Positions 8,654 to 19,300 of a stretch of DNA of 64,000 nucleotides are shown in pieces (position 1 is the first letter of the stretch; each line of letters starts with the position of its first letter). Origin of the DNA: a bacterium (GTDB taxonomy: Bacteria > Zhuqueibacterota > QNDG01 > JAFGCO01); the NCBI GenBank assembly GCA_016930535.1, contig JAFGGN010000055.1, forward strand, positions 1-64,000. Direction: 5' to 3'. A program made the position numbers and the translations under genes. The notes below the pieces were generated by a model that was not told where the DNA came from, ran no database searches, and was given only the letters and a program-made list of their open reading frames with translations.

Positions 8654-9673
8654 ATGAAAAAATTTGTCATCATTCTATGCGCGATCCTCATGTTTGTGTC
8701 ACCCGTTTTCTGCCAGAAGGTGACCAAATCGGGGACCACGGCTGCCGGTTTTCTCACGATCGACACGGGTGTGCGCGGATCCGGTATGGGAAGCGCGTAC
8801 GTTTCCGTGGCCGACGACATCAATGCCATGTACTGGAATCCTGCCGGTGTGGCACGCATCCGGGAGAATCAGGCACTCTTCTCAAATATTCAGTGGATCG
8901 CGGATATCACGTACAATTATGCCGCAGTCGCGGTCCCTGCACGCCAGCTGGGCGTACTCGGAATTAATGCCGCCTTCATGTCGACGGATGAGATGATGGT
9001 GACGACCATACAGGAGCCGGACGGCACTGGGGAGACCTTTCAGGTCGGCAGCTATGCACTGGGGCTGACTTACGCGAATGAGCTCACCGACCGCTTCTCG
9101 ATCGGTTTCAATGTCAAGTATATTCAGGAGCAGATCTATCATTCGACCGCACGGGGTATGGCAATCGATGTAGGAACCCTGTTCGATACCCAGTTTCAGG
9201 GTCTGAAAATCGGCATGAGCATTTCGAATTACGGAACCAAGATGCGGATGTCGGGACGGGACATGCTGATACAGTCGGACATCGATCCGATCAAACACGG
9301 CAACAACGAAAACATCAATGCCAATCTGCAGGCCGATGCGTATGACCTGCCGCTCCTTTTCCGCGTCGGTGTGAGCGTGGACGTGCTGAAAGGACAGTAC
9401 AACAGCCATTTTATTCTGTCTGCCGATGCGCTGCATCCGAACGACAATATGGAAAGCGTCAATGTCGGAGCGGAATACATGTACAACAGTCTCGTGGCAC
9501 TGCGATGCGGTTACAAGAGCCTCTTCAAAGAGAACACCGAAGAAGGATTGTGCGTGGGAGGCGGATTTAACCTGAAGGTCAGGGGCAACACCACGCTGCA
9601 CCTGGATTATGCCTGGGGTGATTTCGGTATATTGAAAGATGTGCAGAAATACGCGATCGGATTGACTTTTTAA
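8654..9673 (+). CDS. PorV/PorQ-like (UPF0164) outer-membrane protein
   Basis: A 339-residue beta-barrel protein with signal peptide (ending near PVFC-Q). The N-terminal mature region has the family signature GFLTIDTGVRGSGMGSAYV and INAMYWNPAGVARI, seen in PorV and related FadL-fold proteins. PorV itself acts as an outer-membrane shuttle for type IX secretion substrates. The end (KYAIGLTF) has the aromatic C-terminus usual for outer-membrane barrels. AGGAG precedes the ATG. As last gene of the LacI operon it probably helps assembly or anchoring of the receptor/secreted pair. A terminator follows at 9697. Confidence 0.85.
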   Translation: MKKFVIILCAILMFVSPVFCQKVTKSGTTAAGFLTIDTGVRGSGMGSAYVSVADDINAMYWNPAGVARIRENQALFSNIQWIADITYNYAAVAVPARQLGVLGINAAFMSTDEMMVTTIQEPDGTGETFQVGSYALGLTYANELTDRFSIGFNVKYIQEQIYHSTARGMAIDVGTLFDTQFQGLKIGMSISNYGTKMRMSGRDMLIQSDIDPIKHGNNENINANLQADAYDLPLLFRVGVSVDVLKGQYNSHFILSADALHPNDNMESVNVGAEYMYNSLVALRCGYKSLFKENTEEGLCVGGGFNLKVRGNTTLHLDYAWGDFGILKDVQKYAIGLTF

Positions 9674-9696
9674 TTGCACATTGTCCTCCGACACGG

Positions 9697-9731
9697 CGGC
9701 TGCTGATACTTAAATGTCAGCAGCCGTTTTT
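9697..9731 (+). terminator. Rho-independent terminator of the LacI-PorV operon
   Basis: CGGCTGCTGA (9697-9706) pairs perfectly with TCAGCAGCCG (9717-9726) around a 10-base loop and is followed by TTTTT. It closes the operon that ends at 9673. Confidence 0.9.
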
Positions 9732-9762
9732 ATAGACAATGGGGAAATCCTATCCAATGGCA

Positions 9763-9805
9763 TTGCAGGGGCATGAACGACGTGTCATTGCGTCTGCTCC
9801 TGCAA
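9763..9805. repeat. Decayed REP-like inverted repeat
   Basis: TTGCAGGGGCA (9763-9773) pairs with TGCTCCTGCAA (9795-9805) with one G-T wobble. The arms match the palindrome at 917-942. The interior holds ACGACGTGTCAT (9777-9788), found again exactly at 12081-12092. The rest of the 9674-9987 gap is AT-rich leader with no gene seen. Confidence 0.45.
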
Positions 9806-9987
9806 AAATAATCCATTGCTTTTTTTTCGGATTTTATTTATTATTCATCTGCATCATTTTGTAACCAATTTCAATTCCTTCTGAACACGGATCTTCTTAT
9901 TCTATATATTCGATTCTGCTGACTGAATCCCGACCAGAATTCTGTATGATTGACTTCATTTCTGTTTCATTATAGAGGGAGGTTATC

Positions 9988-11919
9988 ATGCAAAAGCATC
10001 ATTATCTGCTTGTGCTCGTCGTTTTATCGGTTTGCAGCACAGGATTTGCCCAGAAAATGACCGTCAAAGACAGCGACGCGAACATTCTGATGGAAGTGAA
10101 CGATGAGGGGAATACCGGATCCATCAGCCTGCCTTCGGGAGGAGCCCCGTCTTCAACTGTCGGCAAATTGTATAATCAGGGCGGATCACTTTATTGGAAT
10201 GGGAGTGCAGTCGGAACAGCAACGGCCGGAGGCGGATGGACGGATGACGGCACCGTTGTCCGGTTGACAACCGGAACGGACAAGGTGGGGATCGGGGACA
10301 ATTCTCCGACCTACACACTTGATGTGGCAGGAAAAATTGGCATTGAAGATACACAGATACTCTATTTGCCGGATCAGACGGATTTCAATGGCACACTTAT
10401 TTTAGGAACCGGAGGCGGCAGCCTTAGCCATACCACAGGAGATCAGGGCCGGTATTGTACGGCTGTCGGCATTGAAGCTCTGAACACCATCACCTCCGGT
10501 CATCATAACACAGCCATCGGTTATCGAGCGCTTTTTAACAGCACCTCAGGAGATTACAACATGGCCTGCGGTGGTTCCACACTGTATAATAACACGGTCG
10601 GGTATCATAATTCAGCGTTTGGGATTGTCACACTATTTTCCAATACATCCGGATATCAAAATACTGCTGTCGGGAATTTTGCACTTAGTGCCAACATCAA
10701 TGGTAATAACAACATGGCTGGTGGTTATGAAGCAGACCGGTACAATCAAGCCGGATCCGGCAATACTATCATTGGTTGTCAGGCTGGCCGCGGCAGTTCT
10801 GTTCATAGTAAATCCGGAAACATTTTCATCGGCTTTATGGCAGGTTACAATGAAAGCGGAAACAATAAGCTCTATATAGAAAACAGCAGCAGTGATACAC
10901 CCCTTATAGGAGGGGATTTTTCAGCAGATGAAATCTATTTGAACGGAAAAGTGGGTATTGGCGACGAGACGCCGGATTTTCCGCTCGAAGTGGAGGGTAT
11001 AATTGCGGTGAGTGATTCGCAGATTATTTATATGCCGGATCAGAGTCAATTTCAAAACAGTTTGTTTATCGGTACGGGCGGCAGTCAGTTATCGCATTCG
11101 TCAGGCGCCCAGGGTCAATATAATACCGCTCTCGGCATGGGTGCATTGTCTTCCCTTGAAACCGGGTGGAACAATACCGCCTGCGGATGGAAAACCATGG
11201 GTTCCCATGTATCCGGATACGGCAATACGGCCTATGGCATTGCGGCACTTTTATCCAATACCAGTGGGCATGGAAATTGTACAATTGGAAGTTCAGCAGA
11301 CAGTAATAATGAAACGGGCTCGAATAACACGATTATCGGCACCCAGGCCGGTCAGGGAACGTCCGCTCATTCTAAATCAGGATGTGTGCTCATTGGCTAT
11401 CAGGCCGGATATAATGAAACGAGCGATAACCGGTTGTACATCGACAACAGCAACACCAGTGTTCCCCTGATCTGGGGAGATTTTACGAATAATCGCATGG
11501 TGGTCAGCGGGAATGCTTCGCACAACACCAGCAACCGTACCTTTTTTGTGAATGGAAGTGCCGGAGGTACAGGAGACTGGTACAATGACAGCGATGCTCG
11601 TTTAAAAAAGAATGTCCGGACCATCCCGGATGCTTTGGAAAAGGTGCTCAGACTGAGGGGCGTGAATTTTGAATGGCAAGATACTGAAAACAGGGAAGCA
11701 GGGATGAAAATGGGCTTTATTGCACAGGAAGCCGAATCGATCATTCCGGAAGTCATCAGCAATAACAATGACTGTTATTCCATGCAATATGCATCGATTA
11801 CTGCCCTTTTAATTGAAGCGGTTAAAGAACAGCAGAATTTGATATCAGAACTGAAAAAGGAAAATCAACATAAAATCCTGCTATTGGAAAAAAGAATCGC
11901 TAAACTGGAAAAACAGTAA
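9988..11919 (+). CDS. Surface protein with S74 intramolecular-chaperone domain
   Basis: A 643-residue exported protein (signal peptide ending GFAQ) with a GGGAGG ribosome-binding site. After MTVKDSDANILMEVNDEG the body contains two homologous halves (about residues 111-330 and 331-515), each with a ..YLPDQ/YMPDQ start and many N-T-A-x-G short repeats like trimeric adhesin heads. From about residue 532 it has the peptidase S74 endosialidase-chaperone domain (NDSDARLKKN, MGFIAQEAE, ASITALLIEAVKEQQ). Ser535-Asp536 is the expected self-cleavage site. A coiled-coil tail ends the protein. It is probably a trimeric fibre that releases its chaperone after folding. No phage genes are nearby, so it is more likely a cell-surface protein. 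A decayed paralogue lies at 23862. Confidence 0.85.
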   Translation: MQKHHYLLVLVVLSVCSTGFAQKMTVKDSDANILMEVNDEGNTGSISLPSGGAPSSTVGKLYNQGGSLYWNGSAVGTATAGGGWTDDGTVVRLTTGTDKVGIGDNSPTYTLDVAGKIGIEDTQILYLPDQTDFNGTLILGTGGGSLSHTTGDQGRYCTAVGIEALNTITSGHHNTAIGYRALFNSTSGDYNMACGGSTLYNNTVGYHNSAFGIVTLFSNTSGYQNTAVGNFALSANINGNNNMAGGYEADRYNQAGSGNTIIGCQAGRGSSVHSKSGNIFIGFMAGYNESGNNKLYIENSSSDTPLIGGDFSADEIYLNGKVGIGDETPDFPLEVEGIIAVSDSQIIYMPDQSQFQNSLFIGTGGSQLSHSSGAQGQYNTALGMGALSSLETGWNNTACGWKTMGSHVSGYGNTAYGIAALLSNTSGHGNCTIGSSADSNNETGSNNTIIGTQAGQGTSAHSKSGCVLIGYQAGYNETSDNRLYIDNSNTSVPLIWGDFTNNRMVVSGNASHNTSNRTFFVNGSAGGTGDWYNDSDARLKKNVRTIPDALEKVLRLRGVNFEWQDTENREAGMKMGFIAQEAESIIPEVISNNNDCYSMQYASITALLIEAVKEQQNLISELKKENQHKILLLEKRIAKLEKQ

Positions 11920-12080
11920 TATCTATAAGTGATTTTATTTCCACGAATCATGGAGACGATTTATAGAAACAAGATTTTATTAATTTTTTTAAGTATATTC
12001 GGACATCAGGTTGTATTGAGAGGATGTATCACTATTAAATAGTACGTCGTTTTAAATAAATTTTTATGAGCCTCAGCGGG

Positions 12081-12092
12081 ACGACGTGTCAT
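12081..12092. repeat. 12-bp motif shared with 9777-9788
   Basis: ACGACGTGTCAT occurs here in the 11920-12199 gap and in the REP-like element at 9777. The flank GGGA/TCCC suggests a decayed hairpin. The rest of the gap shows no gene. Confidence 0.3.
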
Positions 12093-12199
12093 ATCCCTGT
12101 GAATTTTCTCCCCTGATCCGCTTGATTCCTGATCCATGATGTCTTAAATTGAATGAACATCCTGCCGGATGTCACATCATTCAATTTTCAGGAGACGTC

Positions 12200-13318
12200 A
12201 TGATACTCAGAAAAAATTTCATTCCGGTTTTAATACTGCTGATCACGGCATTGCTGTGTTCATGCAACGAGCAGAAATCGAATCCTGTCCAAATCAAAGA
12301 ATCAGACGCGGACGGTCAGATCACGGCCGACAATCCGAATATCCGGTATATCGGACGATTCGACAGAAGCAATGCCAAACGGGTGATATTTGACTGGCCC
12401 GGTGTGTATATACGTGCCAAATTCGAGGGAACGGCCTGTTCGGTCCGGCTGAATGACGGGAACAACCTGTACGCGGTCACGATCGATGAACAGCCGTCCC
12501 AGGTGCTGCAAACGGATACGTCCGCGGTCTATACCGTGGCTTCGGGTCTGGCGGATACCGTGCATACGGTTCTGATTCAAAAACGGACCGAGGCCTTTGT
12601 GGGCAAGGGTGAATTTCTCGGATTAGTGCTTGATGAAGGCAAAGATCTGGTGCAGCCGGATGCGCCTTCAGACCGCCGCATCGAATTCATCGGCAATTCG
12701 ATGACGTGCGGCTACGGTGTAGAAGGGGAAGACGCAAACGAACCGTTCAAGCCTGAAACCGAGAATGCCGCGCTGTCGTACGCGGCCCTCACCGGGCGTG
12801 CCCTGGATGCCGATTATGTCATGATCGCTTATTCGGGCAAAGGGATGGTGCGCAACTACGGCGATGCGAATAAAACATCCGCCGATCCCATGCCCGCTCT
12901 GTACGACCGCACACTTTGTGCGGACACGGCTCCGCTCTGGGATTTTTCAGAATGGATTCCAAAGGCCGTGGTCATCAATCTCGGCACGAATGATTTCTCG
13001 ACGCAGCCGTATCCTGATAAACAGGTATTTCAGGATGCCTATACGGCCCTGATCGGCCGCGTCCGGTCGAATTATCCCGGTGTCACCATTTTCTGCGTGT
13101 GCGGACCCATGATCGGCCAGCCCTGTGCAGGGTATATCGAACAGGTTGTCGATGAGTACCGGAATAATAATCCGGCTGCGGATGTCTATTATATAGGAAT
13201 AAGCACAGGCCTGCTGGCCTATTCGGACCGGGGATCGGACTGGCACCCGAATGTTCAGGGCCAGCAGAAAATCGCGGATGTGATCGTCCCGGTGATACGG
13301 AATGCCATGAACTGGTGA
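12200..13318 (+). CDS. CE2-like SGNH carbohydrate esterase lipoprotein
   Basis: A 372-residue lipoprotein; the ATG at 12200 follows AGGAG and begins a signal with lipobox LLCSC. An N-terminal beta-sandwich (about residues 35-145, IRYIGRFDRSN, GVYIRAKFEG) precedes an SGNH hydrolase domain, the arrangement of carbohydrate esterase family 2, which removes acetyl groups from plant polysaccharides. Motifs are GNSMTCGYG (Ser167), NLGTNDFS, and SDWHPN (Asp347, His349). The usual GDS is GNS here. It is probably tethered in the periplasm or on the outer membrane and supports the sugar-uptake theme of the operon upstream. A longer reading from 12149 lacks a good start. Confidence 0.88.
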   Translation: MILRKNFIPVLILLITALLCSCNEQKSNPVQIKESDADGQITADNPNIRYIGRFDRSNAKRVIFDWPGVYIRAKFEGTACSVRLNDGNNLYAVTIDEQPSQVLQTDTSAVYTVASGLADTVHTVLIQKRTEAFVGKGEFLGLVLDEGKDLVQPDAPSDRRIEFIGNSMTCGYGVEGEDANEPFKPETENAALSYAALTGRALDADYVMIAYSGKGMVRNYGDANKTSADPMPALYDRTLCADTAPLWDFSEWIPKAVVINLGTNDFSTQPYPDKQVFQDAYTALIGRVRSNYPGVTIFCVCGPMIGQPCAGYIEQVVDEYRNNNPAADVYYIGISTGLLAYSDRGSDWHPNVQGQQKIADVIVPVIRNAMNW

Positions 13319-13386
13319 CCGGATCGAACGAACCGGGGATCATGTTTTCCCTGTTGGACGGAACGATACGGGAAAGGAGAACCATC

Positions 13387-14194
13387 ATGAGAAATACTAT
13401 CGTATTTTCCCTGTGTGGACTGATCCTGATTTTTTCGACTGGTTGCGATAAAAAAGAAAGTTTGTCCCCTGATAATGACAGCCAGGATCCGAGTGGGGAC
13501 CGGATTGTATAAAATAGAAAGAGACGGTCATGTTCTGTGGGAACACAGGGATCCGAAAATCAGTCACGATGCGGACCTGCTGCCGGGCGGCAATATAATT
13601 TATGTATACGGTATGGGTGACATGAAATCCGATACAACCGTCAAAGAGATCAGGCCCGACGGATCGTTGGCCTGGAGCTGGAGGGCGTCCGATTATTTCA
13701 ATTATTCCCCGTTCAGCGATATCGATCCGGTTCAGGGACAGGGCTGGGCGCATACGAATGCGGTCACCAGGCTGAATAACGGCCATACGCTGATCAGCAT
13801 GCGGAACTTCGATATGATCGTCGAAGTGAATCCGCAGGGCGTCCCGGTCGACACCATTTTGAATGTGGTCAGGAGTCCCCATGATCCGGAAGTGATCGAT
13901 TCGGAGTATCTGCTGGCTGCTCATCAGAGCCCTCCCGCGCATTCGGCGAAAAAAGTCGACAGGATCACAAAGGAAGTGGTCTGGCAGTATGATGTAACGG
14001 ACAGATCCCAGTATCCGATGCGGGACGTCAATCTGCTGCCGAACGGCAATATTCTGATCACCAACGCAACCCGTCTGATCGAAGTCGATCCCTCGGACAA
14101 TCAGATCGTATGGCAGCTGGAACTGACCGGGTCCATACCGGAAGGGGCCACACCCTCAAGGGGATTTTACAAAGCGGAGCGGATAACGGATTAA
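13387..14194 (+). pseudogene. ASST-like lipoprotein split by a frameshift
   Basis: The ATG at 13387, with GGAGA upstream, begins a lipoprotein signal (IFSTGC) and a short linker that stops at 13510-13512. The rest of a coherent protein continues in the next frame to 14194 (GLYKIERDGHVLWEHRDP, NGHTLISMRNFDMIVEVN, DVNLLPNGNILITN), resembling arylsulfotransferase or PQQ-like beta-propeller blades. Dropping one G from GGGG at 13495-13498 would join the frames as DPSGTGLYKIERDG. This is either a recent inactivating frameshift or a sequencing or assembly error. The gene follows the esterase by 68 bases and was probably cotranscribed with it. Confidence 0.7.
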
Positions 14195-14251
14195 TCGGAC
14201 TGAATCGATATTGCATCCCGGATGAGATATTCACCAGCGTATAAAAAGGAT

Positions 14252-14280
14252 TTGACAACAATCATATATTTTATGATATT
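14252..14280 (+). promoter_or_regulatory. Candidate promoter upstream of beta-helix gene
   Basis: TTGACA (14252-14257) and GATATT (14275-14280) are 17 bases apart. The -35 is perfect and the -10 is weak. The leader to the gene would be about 165 bases. Confidence 0.4.
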
Positions 14281-14452
14281 ACCGGTTGAAACGGGTTCTG
14301 GCATCCGTATAATACCGCATCAAACCAAACATCTTCTGACTCCCTCAAAAAGCCGCTGGACCCATTCGCCGGAACGGTAATAAGTGTCCCCTGCATATGG
14401 TCGGATGGGGAAGCGGGCCGGCCATCACGGTCAAATCGAAAGGAAATTGAAC

Positions 14453-16108
14453 ATGGTCAGACGAATTGTTGTGTACAGACTGATCCCCGCGGCACTGATC
14501 TTTTTATCCGTCAATACGCTTTTCGGGGATACATTCGCAGTCGTCAATACTCTGGATTCGGGTGACGGATCATTGCGCCAGGCCCTTACCGATGCCAACG
14601 CGCATCAGGGTGAGGACGAGATTGTGTTTCATATTCCCATATCCGATGCGGGATATGACAATGTGAATGGTGTTTGGACGATCCGTCCCCAAACGGCACT
14701 TCCGCAAATCACAGATCATGGGCTCGTGATCGACGGACGCACACAGGCTGTTTTCATCGGATCGGACACGAATCCCGAAGGACCGGAGATCGAACTGGAC
14801 GGAACACTGGTGCAAACTGTGAACGGACTTCATATTCATGCCAATATCGTTCAGGTCTACGATCTGGTTATCAACCGCTTTACGGAGAGTGCGGGTATCG
14901 TCTTGGAAAATGTGGGCGACTGCCGGATTTCGGGCTGTTATATCGGCACGGATGCCATGGGCGGGGAAGCACGGCCCAATCTGACAGGCATCAGTATTTA
15001 TGATCACTGCAGTAATGTCAATGTGATTCCGGACGAAGACCGTTTCAATATTGTTTCGGGAAATACATCTGAGGGTATCTCTATAGCAGATTCCAGTTGT
15101 CATAACGTGGTTCAGGGCAATTATATCGGATTAAACCGCATGGGTGATGCGGTATTAGGCAATGGAACGGATAACGGTTACGGCGGTGTCTTTATCTCGG
15201 ACGCGAGCGACAGCAATATTGTGGAACAAAACCGGATCGGCGGAAACCGGCATGCCGGGGTGTACGTGATGTATGCCGGTGCGAATACGATTACGGGCAA
15301 TTATATCGGTGTGAATGAAGACTGGTCCGTCGATCTGGGCAATACATCCATGGGTGTCTGGATACGTTCCGATTCGTACGGTTTTCTGGAAACCGTCGCC
15401 AATGTGATTTCGGGAAACCAGATCGGATATAACGGATGGTACGGCATCATTGTCGAGTATGAAAGTTCCTACGGCAATCTCATTACGGAAAACGGGATCT
15501 CGCGAAACGGTGATATCGGTATATTTCTGAATAACGGGAGCAATGCAGGTATCGCCGCGCCGGAGATTTTATCTGCAGATATGTCCGGCATTACAGGGAC
15601 GGCGGGTTCCAGTCAGATCATCGAAATTTTTTGCGACGAGGCGCATCAGGGAAAAATGTATCTGGGCAGAACCCTGTCGGATGCAACCGGCCAATTCACA
15701 TGGATTCCCGATTCCCCGCCGCCTCTGCCGTTTGTTACGGCTACGGCCAGGGATAAGAACCATAATACATCCGGTTTCAGTTATAATACGCTTTGGACCG
15801 GAGTCGATGAGGCTCGTGAGATACGGCCGGACGGTTTCAGGCTGGATCCGAATTTCCCCAATCCATTCAATTCTGAAACAGTCATCCGGTATACATTACG
15901 TTCCCGGACACATGTCCGGCTTCTGATTTATGACATTACCGGCAAAATCGTGACCACGCTTGCGGATATGGATCAGTCCGGCGGGACCTATTCGGTTCAC
16001 TGGAACGGAGCCGACAGCCGGAACGTTACTTTGACAAGCGGGCTCTATTTCTGCATTCTCAAGACGAATGGCATGAGCAGAATGCGGAAACTGGTCATTC
16101 AGAGATAA
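14453..16108 (+). CDS. Right-handed beta-helix protein with T9SS sorting domain
   Basis: A 551-residue secreted protein. The ATG at 14453 follows AAAGGAAA and starts a signal peptide ending near LFGD. The body is a parallel beta-helix of about 22-residue coils with repeated N-Y-I-G-x-N (VVQGNYIGLN, ITGNYIGVN, VISGNQIGYN), as in polysaccharide lyases and NosD/CASH-type proteins. The N-terminal part (VVNTLDSGDGSLRQAL) is the common DUF/choice-of-anchor start of such proteins. The C-terminal 80 residues form a T9SS type A sorting domain (NFPNPFNSETVIRYTL, LLIYDITGK, LTSGLYFCIL). The substrate is unknown; it is probably surface-located carbohydrate binding or cleaving. Confidence 0.88.
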   Translation: MVRRIVVYRLIPAALIFLSVNTLFGDTFAVVNTLDSGDGSLRQALTDANAHQGEDEIVFHIPISDAGYDNVNGVWTIRPQTALPQITDHGLVIDGRTQAVFIGSDTNPEGPEIELDGTLVQTVNGLHIHANIVQVYDLVINRFTESAGIVLENVGDCRISGCYIGTDAMGGEARPNLTGISIYDHCSNVNVIPDEDRFNIVSGNTSEGISIADSSCHNVVQGNYIGLNRMGDAVLGNGTDNGYGGVFISDASDSNIVEQNRIGGNRHAGVYVMYAGANTITGNYIGVNEDWSVDLGNTSMGVWIRSDSYGFLETVANVISGNQIGYNGWYGIIVEYESSYGNLITENGISRNGDIGIFLNNGSNAGIAAPEILSADMSGITGTAGSSQIIEIFCDEAHQGKMYLGRTLSDATGQFTWIPDSPPPLPFVTATARDKNHNTSGFSYNTLWTGVDEAREIRPDGFRLDPNFPNPFNSETVIRYTLRSRTHVRLLIYDITGKIVTTLADMDQSGGTYSVHWNGADSRNVTLTSGLYFCILKTNGMSRMRKLVIQR

Positions 16109-16307
16109 TATCCGTTCTGGATGGTGAATAAGGATTATTTTCTCTGTTTGGGAATCAAGTTTTGTTGCATTTCATTATTCATTTTATTATAATGAAAAAT
16201 ATTTGAATTTAATCTGAATCAATCTGCCGGTGTTGATGCACCAGAACAAGACACTGATTTTACAGAAGCAAACAAAAAGCGTCAAATCATCTGTACAGGA
16301 AACGATC

Positions 16308-19300
16308 ATGAAATTTTCGTTCTATTTGACCCTGATCATTCTGATTTATGTCAATTGTCCGCTCGGGGCAGGCACTTCGCAGGGCACTGTTCCGGTGCTT
16401 ACGGATACTGCCCGGGCCGGCCAGCTTATGATCTGGGGCGAAATCCTTCAGAAACAGTCGCAATTCGACAGTGCCATGACCTGTTTCAATCAGGCCTGTG
16501 AAATCTACAGCTACGAATCGAAACAAAACGATAATGCCGATTTGTGGGAGAAATACATACGCTGCATTGCGAACACCGGTCTGACCTGTATCAATCAGAT
16601 CCGGTTCGAACCTGCCGCAGAAAAACTGGAACTGGCATTGAAACTGGGCCGGGAAAAACTCGGTGAGAATCATGTGGTTCTGGCCTTCGTGTATAAGAAT
16701 CTGGCCACCCTGCATTACAGACAGGGGGACCTGCAGAAAACACTGGAATACGATCTGAAATCACTAAATATCAATGTGAAGAATCTGGGATTGCTGAATC
16801 CGGAAGTGGGAAAGAACTTTTATAATGTGGGGCTGACCTACCAGGATATCGGGGATTATGATGCGGCCCTGAAATGTTATACGAAATCCCTTGAAATTTC
16901 TCAGCAGTTATTTAAGGAGGAGCATTCCGCCGTTGCCCTGGCCTACGGGGGGATCGGTCAGATCTGCAGATTCAAAGGGCATTACGATGACGCCCTGGAA
17001 GCGCTGAACAAGGCCCTTGACATCCGGCTGAAAGTATTCGGAGAGACCAATCCCTGGGTGGCCGAGAACTATGACATCATCGGTATTGTCTATCAGAATA
17101 TGTGGGATCTGGACAAGGCCACGGAATACATGAAAAAATCCGTATCCATATACAGCCAATGCTTCGGTGAACACCACCCGAGTGTTGCATACGGATACAA
17201 CAATATCGGGGTCTGTTATCAGAAAAAGGGAGACAATGCGTCGGCTCTCAAGTATTTCAGCATGGCGCTTGAAGGTAAAATTCATGCGCTCGGTCCCAAT
17301 CATCCGAGCGTGGCAAGCACTAATGCCAATATCGGATCCGTGTATCTCAATCAGGGAGATCCGGAAAAAGCATTGAAGCACTACAACCGCTCCCTTGCAA
17401 TCTGGATTGACTCCAAAGGGAAAAACCATCCTTCCGTGGCAATCGAATATACGAACATCGGTCAAAGCTATTTTCAGATGACCAAGTACAGACAGGCGCT
17501 TGAATATTTCAACAAAGCCCTGGCGCTTCAGGTTCAGATTACAGGTAATCAGCATCCCCGTGTGGCTGAAATATGCACCGATATCGGAAGGGTGTACTTG
17601 GACAAGTCGGAGGTCCGGACAGCGCTTGAATTTTTCCAGAAGGCAATTTCGGCCGTGGTACCCGGTTTTGAACCACCGGATATTTACACAAATCCCGTGC
17701 TCGGCTCCGCACTTTCAGATCAGGATCTGCTGAATGCGCTCCATTACAAGGCCGTATCATTTTCCATGCTGGAGCCCCGGACGCTTGAAAACCTTTCTGC
17801 CTCCCTGCAGACTTTTCAGCTTGCCTCGGATCTGATCGACAACATCCGGTGCGGATTCAAGGCCGAAGGCTCGCGCCTGTTTCTCGGGGAAGCCGTGACG
17901 GAAATTTATGACAGGGCCATTCAGACGGCCATCGAACTTCGTCGTATAACCCGGAATCCCATGTATCAGCAAATTGCTTTCGAGTTTGCCGAGAAGAGCA
18001 GAATCGGTTCGCTGGCTTTCGCGCTTCAGGAATCCAGGGCAAGGAAGTTCGCCGGAATTCCGGACCGGCTGCTCAGGGAGGAAGGATCACTCAGGGCCGA
18101 TCTGGCCTATTATAACACGATGCTTCAGCAGGAACTGCGAAAAGAGGCCGAAGGGGACAGTGTTAAAATCGAATCGTGCGAAAATCAGCTCTTTGATCTG
18201 AATACGAGGTATCAGCATCTGCTGACCCGGCTGGAGGCCGAATACCCGGATTATTATCAGCTGAAGTATCAGACAGGAACCATTCCTGCATCCGGACTGA
18301 TGCACCTGCTGGATGAAGAAACCGCATTGCTCGAATACTTCACTGTGGATAAATCGTTTGTTATTTTTCTGGTCACGCATGACCGTATCGATATTTTTCA
18401 ACGTTCGCTCGAGTCTCCGCTTTATGATCCTGTGCTCGCTTTTTGCAGAAGTATTCAGAAAGTGGATCAAGCTGAATTCCTGCGGCTCAACGCCCTGCTG
18501 TACGATATTCTCATTCAGCCTGTGCGTCAGGAAATCATGGACAAAAAGAAACTGGTTCTGGTGCCTCAGGATATCCTGTCCAAAATCCCGTTTGAAGCGC
18601 TGGCCGCAAATGCATCAAATGCGGGATCGGATGGACCGGATTATCTGATTAAACACTTTGAAATCTCATATCACTTATCGGCATCCCTGTATGCACAGAA
18701 TTTACGGAAAAGTGAGGCCGGACCTTTCAGGAATGTGTTCGCAGGATTTGCACCGGTTTTCAGCCATGACACGGACAATGGCGGGATTGCAGGCAGCAAC
18801 GTCGCTTCTCATGACCTGGCTGTTTCGGACAAAGATGAAAGGGCCGCTGATCCGGGCAGCCGCATATTTACAGATCTCGAACATTCTGAACGGGAGATCC
18901 GCGACATTCTGGGTCTTTTCAGAGAAAAGAAGATGCCGGCGGCCGGTTTTTTCGGTCGTGATGCCTCGGAACAGAATCTGAAAATGCATGGCGGCTCCTG
19001 CCGGTACCTGCACATCGCCTCTCATGGCATCGTGAACGAGACATATCCGCAGCTTTCGGGTATTTTATTTTCACAGTTACCCGATAATGACAAAACGGAC
19101 GACGGGATTCTCTATGCCGGAGAAGTGTACAACCTTCAACTGGATGCCGATCTGGTTGTGCTCAGCAGTTGTGAAAGCGGTATCGGCAAACTGGTCAAAG
19201 GTGAGGGATTGATTGCTCTGAGCCGGGGATTTTTGTATGCGGGTGCTCGGAACCTCGTGGTTTCTCTGTGGAAAGTCTCCGACAAACATACATCCGGGCT

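Noticed and set aside
9759..9774. Second sigma-54 promoter (TGGCATTGCAGGGGCA)
   Set aside because: The GG-GC spacing is right but the -12 part is GGGC instead of TTGC, and it falls in a REP-like repeat.
9988..11919. Prophage tail fibre
   Set aside because: The S74 domain is phage-like, but no capsid, terminase, tail or integrase genes are nearby, and a signal peptide is present.
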